From Collimonas sp. OK412 (GTDB lineage Bacteria > Pseudomonadota > Gammaproteobacteria > Burkholderiales > Burkholderiaceae_D), in the NCBI RefSeq assembly GCF_900112135.1, contig NZ_FOLC01000012.1, positions 62,001 to 126,000 on the forward strand: a stretch of 64,000 bases of DNA, read 5' to 3'. This document shows, in pieces, positions 10,215 through 20,000 of this stretch (its first letter is position 1; every line of letters begins with the position of its first letter). The notes beneath the pieces are model-generated. The model ran no database searches and was not told where the DNA came from. It worked only from the letters and a program-made list of their open reading frames with translations. The position numbers and the translations under genes are program-made.

Positions 10215-10828
10215 TGGACGCCTCTGAGGTGGTTAAACTTTACATGAGCGGATTGCGCGCCGTTCCTGACCGATGCTGCTTATCCTCACGCAATGCGGCA
10301 GGCAAGATCGTGTCTTGGGCGCGGGCCGGCTCCGCGTGCCGATTATGCGGCAAAGCGGGGCATTTCGGATTTCGGCATGGTGTCTGGCGATCATGCCGGT
10401 TTCTCTCTTCATCTTCTGCCTGCAAAATCGCCGCTGTTCCGTGCAGTTAAAGCCTCAGACAAATTTCGCCGGAAATTTCCAAAAAACGGCACTTTCCGGC
10501 AATGAAATGTCTGAGGCAATCCGCCCGGTCTTGCACATTCCTTTTGCAAAAATTTCCAATCCTTGACACCGGAAAGCGCGAACCTGCCGTCGCGCCGGCA
10601 TGGTGCCTCTGCCCGCAATGCGGCTCGGCAAGCGGTTTTTCGGCTCTTCGACTTTTTATGCCGAGCCGAATTTCCTCGGAATCCGGGCAGGCCAGATGTC
10701 ATGGTTTTCACGCGCGATGGATTTCTTGGCATGAAAAATGCTATTAAAAGACGCTGCTGTCAGGCACTTGTATTCAATAACTGCAATCGTTCCACAGGCG
10801 CGGCAACACCTGCGCGGAGAATATTTAC
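10215..10828. other. Intergenic region with long imperfect hairpin
   Basis: No gene is supported here. The region separates two divergent genes and must hold both promoters. A two-part palindrome at 10452-10517 is the only clear structure: outer arms GCCTCAGACA / TGTCTGAGGC and inner arms GCCGGAAA (10468) / TTTCCGGC (10493), with a short internal loop between them. Confidence 0.6.
10452..10517. repeat. 66-nt two-part hairpin
   Basis: A perfect 10-bp outer stem (10452-10461 with 10508-10517) and a perfect 8-bp inner stem (10468-10475 with 10493-10500) are stacked with a small asymmetric internal loop. It lacks a T-run, so it is not a standard terminator. It could be an operator pair, a REP-like unit or the core of a small RNA. 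Confidence 0.6.
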
Positions 10829-13288
10829 ATGTTTAGCGCTCGTTTGAATTTGCTAGGTACGCTCGAATTCTACAGCGCTGAAACCAGCCAGAAAATAAAA
10901 CTGGCCTACACCAAGCTTGCCTTGCTGCTGGCATATCTTGCACTGGAACCCCGAGCCCATACGCGCGAATCACTTGCCGATTTGTTGTGGCCGGAATTGG
11001 GCGAGCATGATGCCAAGGCTAATCTGCGCCGGGCGCTGTTCAATCTGCAACAAGCGTTTGCGCGGGCCGGACTGGACAAATCGCTGCTCTATGCGGATCG
11101 CAGCATTGTCCGTCTTTCAACAGAGCGCTTTTGGATCGATGCGGACGAATTCGAGAATTGGGAAAGGATCGACTGCATAAAATTAACCGATCAGCAACTT
11201 GCGCTTTACAGGGGACCGTTGCTGGACGGGATTTTTCCTGCCGGCGAAAGGCTTGCCAACTGGTTGCAGCTCAGGCGGTCCCGGTGCGAACAAAAAAATG
11301 TTTCGCTGCTTGAGCACGCCGTCGTTTTGCATTCAAATGCAGGCGAATTCGATGTCATGGAACGGCGCTGCCGACAGCTCATCTCGGCAGATTTCTTGAA
11401 TGAATTGGCGCACTCCCGCCTCATGCACATGCACCTTGAGATGGGCAACCAGGTTGCGGCGCGACATATATACGATGCCTATTGCAGCATGACCCAGCAG
11501 CACTTGGGGACTTCTCCTCCCAAGGAGATCAGCGCGCTCTTCGACAAACCGGCATCTCAACCGCCGGCAGCAATGCAGGCAGCAAGATCAAATCCTGTTT
11601 CGGGAAAATTTTCCGTACCCGGCGTCAGGCGAGAGTACCGATTGGTGTCCACCCTCTATGTTGAGCTGTTCCCCCTTGTCCACTGCGATCGGGAGGCATG
11701 GCTGCGCATGAGCACTGCAGCCATCGTGCGGCTGCGTGAATTGCTGTCGAAATATTGCGGCACCTTCCGGCAGCAATCGAATTCTGTCGTCATTGCCTAT
11801 TTCGGTTATCCGGTTTCAAACGAATTCATAACCGAATGGTCCCTGGCCGCCGGGCTGTCCATCCGCCGATGCATCGCGGAAGAGTTCCATCATGTCGGGA
11901 TCCGAAGCGCGGTCCATGCCGACATCATGATGACAGGCCCGGGATATACCTTGCCTGACATACTGGGGGAATGCACCACGATTGCGCGCAACCTGGCGGA
12001 GTCGGCGCCGGTGGGGGTGCTGATTGCATCAGAGGAGACCCGGCATGGAATTGCGTCGCTGTTTGACTTGAAATCCCTTGATGGCGCTCCGCATAAGGTA
12101 GTCGAGGTGCATGCGCTGCGCGAGCCTTGCAACGAAATGCGCGATGTCGCGTCATCGCATCACTGTACTTTCGTGGGACGCGTGGACGAACTCAAGGCGC
12201 TGGACCTGGCGTGGACAAAGGCTACCGTCGACGGCGGGATATGTGTGCAGCTGAGCGGCGAAGCGGGAGTTGGCAAGTCTCGTTTGATATGGGAATTCCT
12301 TGCTGCAAAAAGAATACAGTTCGCAAATGTGCATTGCGCTTGTTTTCATATCGAAAACCTGCTGTCGCCGTTACATCCCATCCTTGCATTGGTCCGCTCG
12401 CTTGGGGGAGCCTTGGGAAACACCGGGTCCGGCGAGAGTATCGGGCAGGCATCGGCCAATGTGCTTCCGGGGGCCGTCTCCGTGGATGACAATGGATCAA
12501 GCCTGCTATCCAATCTCCTGAATGCGCATGAAAACAATATTCACGGATACCCGGTCTTTGAACGGGAAAAGCTGTTTTCTTCGCTCGTCGGCAGCCTGAA
12601 AAAAAATCACGAAGGGTCTCTTGCCGTACTGGTGTTTGAAGATATCCAATGGGCGGATAAAGTTTCGCTCGACTTCATCGCCTGGCTCAGGGAGAGGGAA
12701 AGGTCGCTGGGCATATTCCTGGTGGTTACGTGCAGGAAGCATCCCAAAATACCTGGGCCAGTCCTGAGACCCGGCATCCTGATGGAGATACAGCCGCTTG
12801 GCATGGCCGAGGCGACCAGCATGGCGCTGCAGTTTCCCCAGTTTCTCGAAGCCTCGCCGACATGGCAGTCGCACCTGCTTAAAATGGCCGACGGCATTCC
12901 GCTATTCCTTGAAAAGCTGCTGCAGAACGCCAATCCTGAATTTCACTTCACATGTCCCAAGTCGTTGCGCAACCTCTTGATGGAGAGGATAGACATGCTT
13001 GGGGAGATGCGCCAGGTGCTGTGCCATGCTGCGTGCATCGGTTTCCAGTTCGGGCTGAATGTCTTGGCCGACATCGAATCGGTCAGTATCCGCAAATGCC
13101 AGCAATTGATCCAGACGCTGGTCGCTTCAGGCTTGGTTGAGAAGAAGCCGGAATCGGGCCATTTCCAGTTTCGCTACAGGCTTGTACGAGAGGTAGCGTA
13201 TAGCATGTTAACGTTTGAAGAACGGCAACAGATACTTGCAAAGATCGCTCAGCCAAATGCGTTGCAAGCCGCGGCTGGCTATCGATGA
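10829..13288 (+). CDS. SARP/BTAD regulator with cyclase-like and AAA ATPase domains
   Basis: An 819-residue multidomain signal protein. Residues 1-95 are an OmpR-like winged helix of SARP type (KLALLLAYLALEPRAHTRES, then LADLLWPELGEHDAKANLRR). Residues 100-240 are a BTAD helical-repeat domain. Residues ~265-430 match the class III nucleotide-cyclase homology domain in layout (YRLVSTLYVELFPLV, then VVIAYFGYP, VGIRSAVHADIMMTG), but the metal-binding Asp residues of active cyclases are not evident, so it is probably a degenerate sensor. From ~455 an AAA/NACHT-like ATPase follows with Walker A GEAGVGKSRL and Walker B LAVLVFEDIQWAD. The protein ends soon after the ATPase, without the TPR tail of many relatives. 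It lies upstream of, and points toward, the giant adhesin gene, which it may regulate (inference). Confidence 0.85.
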   Translation: MFSARLNLLGTLEFYSAETSQKIKLAYTKLALLLAYLALEPRAHTRESLADLLWPELGEHDAKANLRRALFNLQQAFARAGLDKSLLYADRSIVRLSTERFWIDADEFENWERIDCIKLTDQQLALYRGPLLDGIFPAGERLANWLQLRRSRCEQKNVSLLEHAVVLHSNAGEFDVMERRCRQLISADFLNELAHSRLMHMHLEMGNQVAARHIYDAYCSMTQQHLGTSPPKEISALFDKPASQPPAAMQAARSNPVSGKFSVPGVRREYRLVSTLYVELFPLVHCDREAWLRMSTAAIVRLRELLSKYCGTFRQQSNSVVIAYFGYPVSNEFITEWSLAAGLSIRRCIAEEFHHVGIRSAVHADIMMTGPGYTLPDILGECTTIARNLAESAPVGVLIASEETRHGIASLFDLKSLDGAPHKVVEVHALREPCNEMRDVASSHHCTFVGRVDELKALDLAWTKATVDGGICVQLSGEAGVGKSRLIWEFLAAKRIQFANVHCACFHIENLLSPLHPILALVRSLGGALGNTGSGESIGQASANVLPGAVSVDDNGSSLLSNLLNAHENNIHGYPVFEREKLFSSLVGSLKKNHEGSLAVLVFEDIQWADKVSLDFIAWLRERERSLGIFLVVTCRKHPKIPGPVLRPGILMEIQPLGMAEATSMALQFPQFLEASPTWQSHLLKMADGIPLFLEKLLQNANPEFHFTCPKSLRNLLMERIDMLGEMRQVLCHAACIGFQFGLNVLADIESVSIRKCQQLIQTLVASGLVEKKPESGHFQFRYRLVREVAYSMLTFEERQQILAKIAQPNALQAAAGYR

Positions 13289-14074
13289 CGGCTTGCGTCA
13301 TGTACGCGTCATATACGTCTCAATTAATCCCTCCTGGTGAAAAACCGATAGCAGCTGCAAAAAACGGCCACGCTGTTATCGATGAAAAATAGAGTTTCCA
13401 TCAAGCTCATCCTGCATGACCCTCGTTCAAATGTTGTTTCCTGGCTGCAATTGCGACACAAATTGTTAAGCATTGTTAAAAATATTAAAACGCCATCTGA
13501 ATTTCCGTATTTTTCTCGGGTTATGGACGTTTTATGGATGATGGGTGGAGACACTGAAGGTAACAATTCGCAACAACTAAAACATTTCGGTTTCGTCCGG
13601 CGGCAGCGTTAAAACATCATCGTCAGTGAAATTCTTGCAACCCGATTGACGTATCGAAATCGGGATAACTAGGAGGGAACGATCAATGTATTTCTTTAAT
13701 CACTGTTTCAAAAAAACGCATTCTTTTGCGTTTAATCGCTGCTCTGACGACAGATTTTTCTCCCCACCAGGCGCTGGTTGAATCGCCCTCGCGTGGTTCT
13801 AAGCCGCTTATCTCATCGTCGCAGCGATAGCTAGCCGGCCCCATTTTCAGACAGATTGTTCAGTTTTTCCGTGAGCCCCTGCTGGTTTTCAGCAGAGGAA
13901 GGGGACGGCTGTCGAAAAAAAAACATCGGTGCTTCACCACGATAAGCAAGCCGATGCAAGACAAGTTTTTGTAAAAAATGTGCTCAATATACCGATCTCC
14001 GCGCCCAGAGCTTTTGCGCGCCAGCATGTCGAGCCCGTTGCTATTTCCCATATTCCCTAAACCAAGGAGATGTT
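13289..14074. other. Long structured leader upstream of the adhesin gene
   Basis: The 786 bases contain no large gene. Visible structure: a hairpin CCCGATT/AATCGGG at 13641-13664, an SD-led 31-codon frame at 13686-13781 with an internal hairpin AAACGCA/TGCGTTT (13714-13733), and a CTGCTG/CAGCAG hairpin at 13879-13895. The adhesin SD (AGGAG) is at its right end. The arrangement resembles a regulated 5' leader, but no known riboswitch was recognised. Confidence 0.5.
13686..13781 (+). CDS. Possible 31-residue leader peptide
   Basis: ATG at 13686 is preceded by AGGAGGG 9 bases upstream, one of the strongest ribosome sites in this stretch. The 31-residue product begins MYFFNHCFKKTHSFAFNRCS and has four Phe in the first 16 residues and two Cys. 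A perfect hairpin lies upstream of the SD and another within the frame. It may be a leader peptide controlling the adhesin, or chance. No homolog is recognised. Confidence 0.35.
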   Translation: MYFFNHCFKKTHSFAFNRCSDDRFFSPPGAG

Positions 14075-17000
14075 ATGAACAAGATTCACAGCAAGGTCTG
14101 GAGTCCCGCGCGGAACCAGTTCGTGGTCGCTTCGGAGATTGCCGCTTGCCCTCGTGGCGGCGCACCGGGACAAGGCGGCCGTCGCGCATTGTTGCGCAGC
14201 CGGAGCCCGGCAGTGTTCGCCGCGCTGGTGGCGTCCGGCTGGCTCGGATGGGCTTCGCTGGCACAGGCGCAAGCGGTGGATTGCTCCGTGGCGCCTTACA
14301 ACGTCTATAACAGCACCGCGTCGTGCATGGGTTTTCAGTCCGCGGCCAGCGGTACTGGAGCCACCGCGCTGGGATCGCTTGCGCACGCCAACGTGCTGGG
14401 CGCGCTGGCCGTGGGCTACAACTCTCTTTCCACCGGCCAGAACGGCATAGCCATGGGTTTCCAAGCCTATACCAACTCTATCAATGCCATTTATCTGGGG
14501 GCGCGTAGCGCTGCCGGCACCGGTGCGACCGCGGGTGGCGCGATTGGCATTGGCACCGATGTCACGGCTTCCGGTGCCAATGCCCTTGCCATGGGATCTC
14601 TTTCGGTCAGTGCCAGCACCAATAGCGTTGCTTTTGCCAACAGCAGCTCGGTGGATGCGAACTCGGTCAACAGCATCGCCATGGGTTATGTGACCAAGGT
14701 CGTCAACTCCAACAATGCCGTTGCTCTCGGCTCGGGCTCGCTTGTGAGTGGAGGAACCCACGGGACGGCCGTCGGCTGGCAAGCCTATGCGTCGGCCCTC
14801 AACGCAGTCTACCTGGGCGCCCGCACTGCCGGGACTGGTGCGTCGGCCGAGTCGGCCGTCGGCATCGGTACGGACGTAAGCGCATCGGGCATCTATTCCA
14901 TCGGCATGGGTTTGGGAGCCAATGCGTCGGCTGCCGACGCCATAGCGATCGGTCGTGCATCGAAGGCGCAAGCGGCTTCTACCATCGCCTTTGGCAGCAG
15001 TACCGTCGCCGCAGCAGCCGGCACAGGCTCCATCGCCGGCGGCCATAATTCGCAGGTAACCGGCGGCACCGGCGCGGTAGCGTTGGGTGAAGGGCAGGTC
15101 GCCAATGGCAATGGCGCAGTGGCAATCGGCGATCCGAATGTGTCTTTTGGTACGGGCGCCGTCACGATGGGAGCGAACAACATCGCGGCAGGCAATGCGG
15201 CCGGGACTGTTGCGGCCAATGGCGCCGTCGCGATCGGCAACAGCAACAGCGCGATTGGACAGGGTTCTGTCGCCTTGGGCAACGCATCGACCGCCGCGGT
15301 TGCCGGCGGCATTGCACTCGGAGATACGGCGAATGCGGTGCTGGGCAACGGCGTGGCAGTCGGCGCCAATTCAAAAGCTAACAACGCCAATGATGTGGCG
15401 CTCGGTGCGGGTTCGACTACTGCGGCGCCGCACACGGGCGTCACCGCCCGGTTTGGCGGTGCGGCAGCAGGCATTGCCAATGCCGCCAGTGGCGTGGTGT
15501 CGGTCGGTGCTGCGGGTACCGAGCGTCAAATCCAGAACGTCGCGGCAGGCGTGATTTCAGCAACCAGCACCGATGCGATTAACGGTTCGCAGTTGAATAC
15601 GGTCGTCACCGGCATCAATAACTTGGGGGCGACCACAGCCAGCACCCTGGGCGGCGGGGCTGCCTATAATCCGGCAACCGGCAATATTGCCGGCTTCAGC
15701 CAGCCGATCAATAGTGTTAGCGCTACCGGTGCAATCACCGGGCCGACGGCACAGACCACGGTCGCAGGGGCGTTGACGGCATTGAACACCAATGTCGACA
15801 ACACGGCCAATATCGCGGTCAAGTACGATGCAGTGGGCGGCACCAAGATTACCCTGGGTGCGACCGGCGGCGCCGGCGCCGGTGCGCCGGTAACCATCAC
15901 CAACCTGGCGCCGGCGGCGTTGAACGCGACCAGCACGGATGCGGTGAACGGTTCGCAACTGTTCGGCACCAACCAGAATGTAGCGAACATCACCAACGGC
16001 AAGGCTGGCCCGTTCGTCTCGGACAACAGCGTGACAGCGGTGCAGCCGGTATCGAGCGGCGCCAACGCCAGCGCCGGCGGCTTCGGAGCGACGGCGACGG
16101 GGGCGGCATCGACGGTGCTGGGCAACCAGGCCACCGATAACGGCAACGCCAATGCGACGGTATTGGGCCAGGGCGCCAGTATTGCTGCCGGCACCACCGG
16201 CAGCAATGTCGCGCTAGGCCAGGGCAGCACGGTGGCGACTGCAGCGGTGCCGACCACCGGTGCGACCATCGGCGGCACAGCCTATACCTTTGCCGGCGGA
16301 GCGCCGGCAGGCGTGGTATCGGTAGGCAGCGCAGGCAACGACCGTCAGATCACCAACGTGGCGGCCGGTCAGTTGAGCGGCACCAGTACGGATGCGGTGA
16401 ACGGCAGCCAGCTGTTTGCGACCGACCAGCAGGTGACGGCGAACAGCACGGCGATCACCAACATCAACAACGGTGGCGGCATCAAGTATTTCCATGCCAA
16501 TTCGACGTTGGTCGACAGTAACGCAGTTGGCACCGACAGCATTGCCGTCGGGCCGGTCGCGAACGCCTACGGCAACAGTTCGATAGCGCAAGGCTTGAAC
16601 GCGGTAGCTGGCGTGAGCGGTACGCCAGCGACGGCGAACGACATTGCCTTGGGCAACGCCGCCAAGGCGACGGGCGGCAACTCTATCGCCCAGGGTACAG
16701 GAGCGACTGCCAATTCAGCGGGGGCGATCGCCATTGGGCAAACGGCTACGGCAACCGGCGGCAAGGCGGTATCGATTGGCGTTGGCAATACCGCCAGCGG
16801 CGACGGTGCAGTGGCGATTGGCGACCCGAATTCGGCCATCGGCACCGGTGCGATAGCGATGGGCGCCAACAATACCTCCAACGGTCAAGGCGCTGTGGCG
16901 CTCGGCAACTCCAATACGGCAACCGGCCAGGGTTCGGTAGCGTTGGGCAATGCCAGCAATGCGGCGGCGGCAGGTACAGTGGCGCTGGGCGATACCGCTG

Positions 17001-20000
17001 TAGCCAACAACACCAACGATGTCGCCTTGGGTTCGCATTCGACTACCGCGGCGCCGCACACAGGCACCACAGCGCAATTTGGCGGTACCGCCGCCGGTGT
17101 AGAAGCGGCAGCTTCGACCAACGGCGTTGTTTCTGTGGGTGCCGTAGGTACTGAGCGTCAGATCCAGAACGTGGCGGCAGGCGTGATTTCAGCAACCAGC
17201 ACCGATGCGATTAACGGTTCCCAGCTGAATTCGGTCGTCACCGGCGTCAATAACTTGGGCACGACCACGGCGAGCACCCTGGGCGGCGGCGCTGTCTATG
17301 ATCCGGCGACCGGCAACATCGCCGGCTTCAGCCAGCCGATCAGCGCTGTTAGCGCTACCGGTGCAGTGACCGGGCCGACGGCGCAGACCACGGTCGCGGG
17401 GGCGTTGACGGCGCTCAATACCAATGTCGACAACACGGCCAATATCGCGGTCAAGTACGATGCAGTGGGCGGCACCAAGATTACCCTGGGTGCGACCGGC
17501 GGCGCCGGCGCCGGTGCTCCGGTAACCATCACCAACCTGGCGCCGGCGGCATTGAATGCCACCAGCACCGATGCCGTCAACGGCTCGCAGCTATACGCTC
17601 TTACCAGCGGCAAGACCGGTCCATTCGTGTCAGACAACAGCGTGACAGCGGTGCAACCGGTATCGAGCGGCGCTAACGCCAGCGCCGGCGGTTTCGGAGC
17701 GACGGCGACAGGCGCTGCCTCGACGGTGCTGGGCAACCAAGCCACCGATAACGGCAACGCCAATGCGACGGTATTGGGCCAGGGCGCCAGCATTGCAGCC
17801 GGCACCACCGGCAGCAACGTGGCGCTGGGCCAGGGCAGCACGGTGACGACGGCAGCAGTGCCGACCACTGGTGCGACAATCGGCGGCACGGCTTATACCT
17901 TCGCCGGTGGCGCGCCGGCGGGCGTGGTATCGGTAGGCAGCGCTGGCAACGAACGTCAGATCACCAATGTGGCGGCTGGTCAACTGAGCGGCGCAAGCAC
18001 GGATGCGGTGAACGGCTCGCAGCTGTTCGCGACCAACCAGCAAGTGACGGCCAACACCACCGCGATCACCAATATCAACAATGGCGGCGGCATCAAGTAT
18101 TTCCACGCTAACTCCACCTTGGCCGATTCGGCGGCGAACGGCACCGACAGTGTAGCGATCGGTCCGGTGTCCACCGCGGGCACCACCAATGCCGTGTCGA
18201 TCGGCAACGGCGCTACCGCCGGCGCGAACGCGGGCGATGTGGCGTTGGGCGCGGGCAGCACGACGGCAGTGGCAGTGGGCACGCCCAGTACGACTATCGC
18301 CGGCACCACCTACAACTTTGTCGGTACCACACCGACCAGCACGGTGAGCGTGGGCGCGGCGGGTGCCGAGCGCACCATCACCAATGTGGCGGCGGGCCGC
18401 ATCAGTGGCAGCAGCACGGATGCGATCAACGGCTCGCAGTTGTTCGCCACCAACCAGGCAGTGGACAACCTCAGCAGCACGGTCACCGCCAACGCGACGC
18501 ACTACTACAGTGTGAACGACAACGGCACACACGGCGGCAACTACACCAACAACGGAGCTACCGGCATCAACGCGCTGGCGGCGGGCGTGGGTGCTGTAGC
18601 GTCGGCGGACAACAGCACGTCGCTTGGTCTGAACACGAACGTCTCGATACTGGGCGGCGTGGCGCTAGGTTCTGGCGCAGTGTCCGATCGCGCGATTGCG
18701 CCGTCCTCGGGTTCGATCCTCGTCGGTACCAATGTCATTCCGTACAACACCACCGATCGCATTCTGCGCGGTGCGGTATCTGTGGGCAACGCCACCGACT
18801 TCCGCCAGATCACCAATATGGCGGACGGCACGACGGATCAGGACGCGGTGACATTGCGTCAGTTGAAGGGGGCGATGAGTTCGTTCTCGGTCACGCCGAT
18901 CAAGTATTTCCACGCTAATTCCACCGCCACCGACTCGGCGGCGATTGGTGCGGAGTCCGTCGCCATCGGTCCCAAGACCACGGTAAACGGCGACAACGGC
19001 ATCGGCATGGGCAATGGCGCGATCGTGCAGCAGACAGCGCCGGGCGGCACGGCGATCGGCCAGAACGCCACGGTGAATCTTGCCGATGGCGTGGCGCTTG
19101 GCACCAACGCCACGTCCAACGGCATCCAGGCGATGGCATTGGGTGCTGGGACGCAGGCAGCCTTTGCAGGCAGCGTGGCGCTAGGTGCGGGATCGAAGAC
19201 GGACGCGGCAGTAGGCACGGCCAGCGCCATCATCGCCGGCACCACCTACAACTTCGCCGGCACGACACCGGGCTCAACCGTGAGCGTGGGCGCGACGGGT
19301 GCGGAACGCACCATTACCAATGTGGCGGCCGGACAGTTGAACGCGAACAGCACAGATGCGGTGAACGGCAGCCAGCTGAACGCAACCAACCTGGCGATTG
19401 CTGCGAACAAAAGCCACTACTACAGCGTCAACGACGGCGGCACCCAAGGCGGAAACTACGATAACAACGGCGCCACCGGAGTGGATGCCCTGGCGGCCGG
19501 CGTCGGGTCCTCGGCTTCGGCGGCGAGCGATGTCGCCATCGGTAATTCCGCCGCAGCCTCGGGTGGATCATCGATTGCTATCGGCCAGGGCGCGCAGGCA
19601 TCCGGCGCCAACAGCATCAGCATAGGCACCGGCAATGTAGTCAGCGGCGCCAGCAGCGTGGCGATCGGCGATCCGACCATTATTACCGGGACCGGCAGCT
19701 TTTCCGTGGGCAATAACAATAACATCGCTTCCAACAATACCTTCGTGTTCGGCAGCAACGTGACAGTACCCGCGGGGCTGGACGGTTCCGTGGTGCTGGG
19801 TAACGGCAGTGCGGCAGCGGCTGCGAATCCCACTTCCAGCGCCACGGTCAACGGCACCACCTATGGCGGCTTTGCCGGGACCACGCCGACTTCCACCGTA
19901 TCGGTGGGGGCGGTAGGAGCGGAACGCCAGATCACCAACGTCGCGGCGGGGCAGGTCACGGCAAGCTCAACCGACGCCATCAACGGCTCCCAGCTCTATT

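Noticed and set aside
14057-15046. Leftward frames of up to 329 codons opposite the adhesin
   Set aside because: Repeats in the adhesin gene create open antisense frames; the products are repetitive and without known domains.
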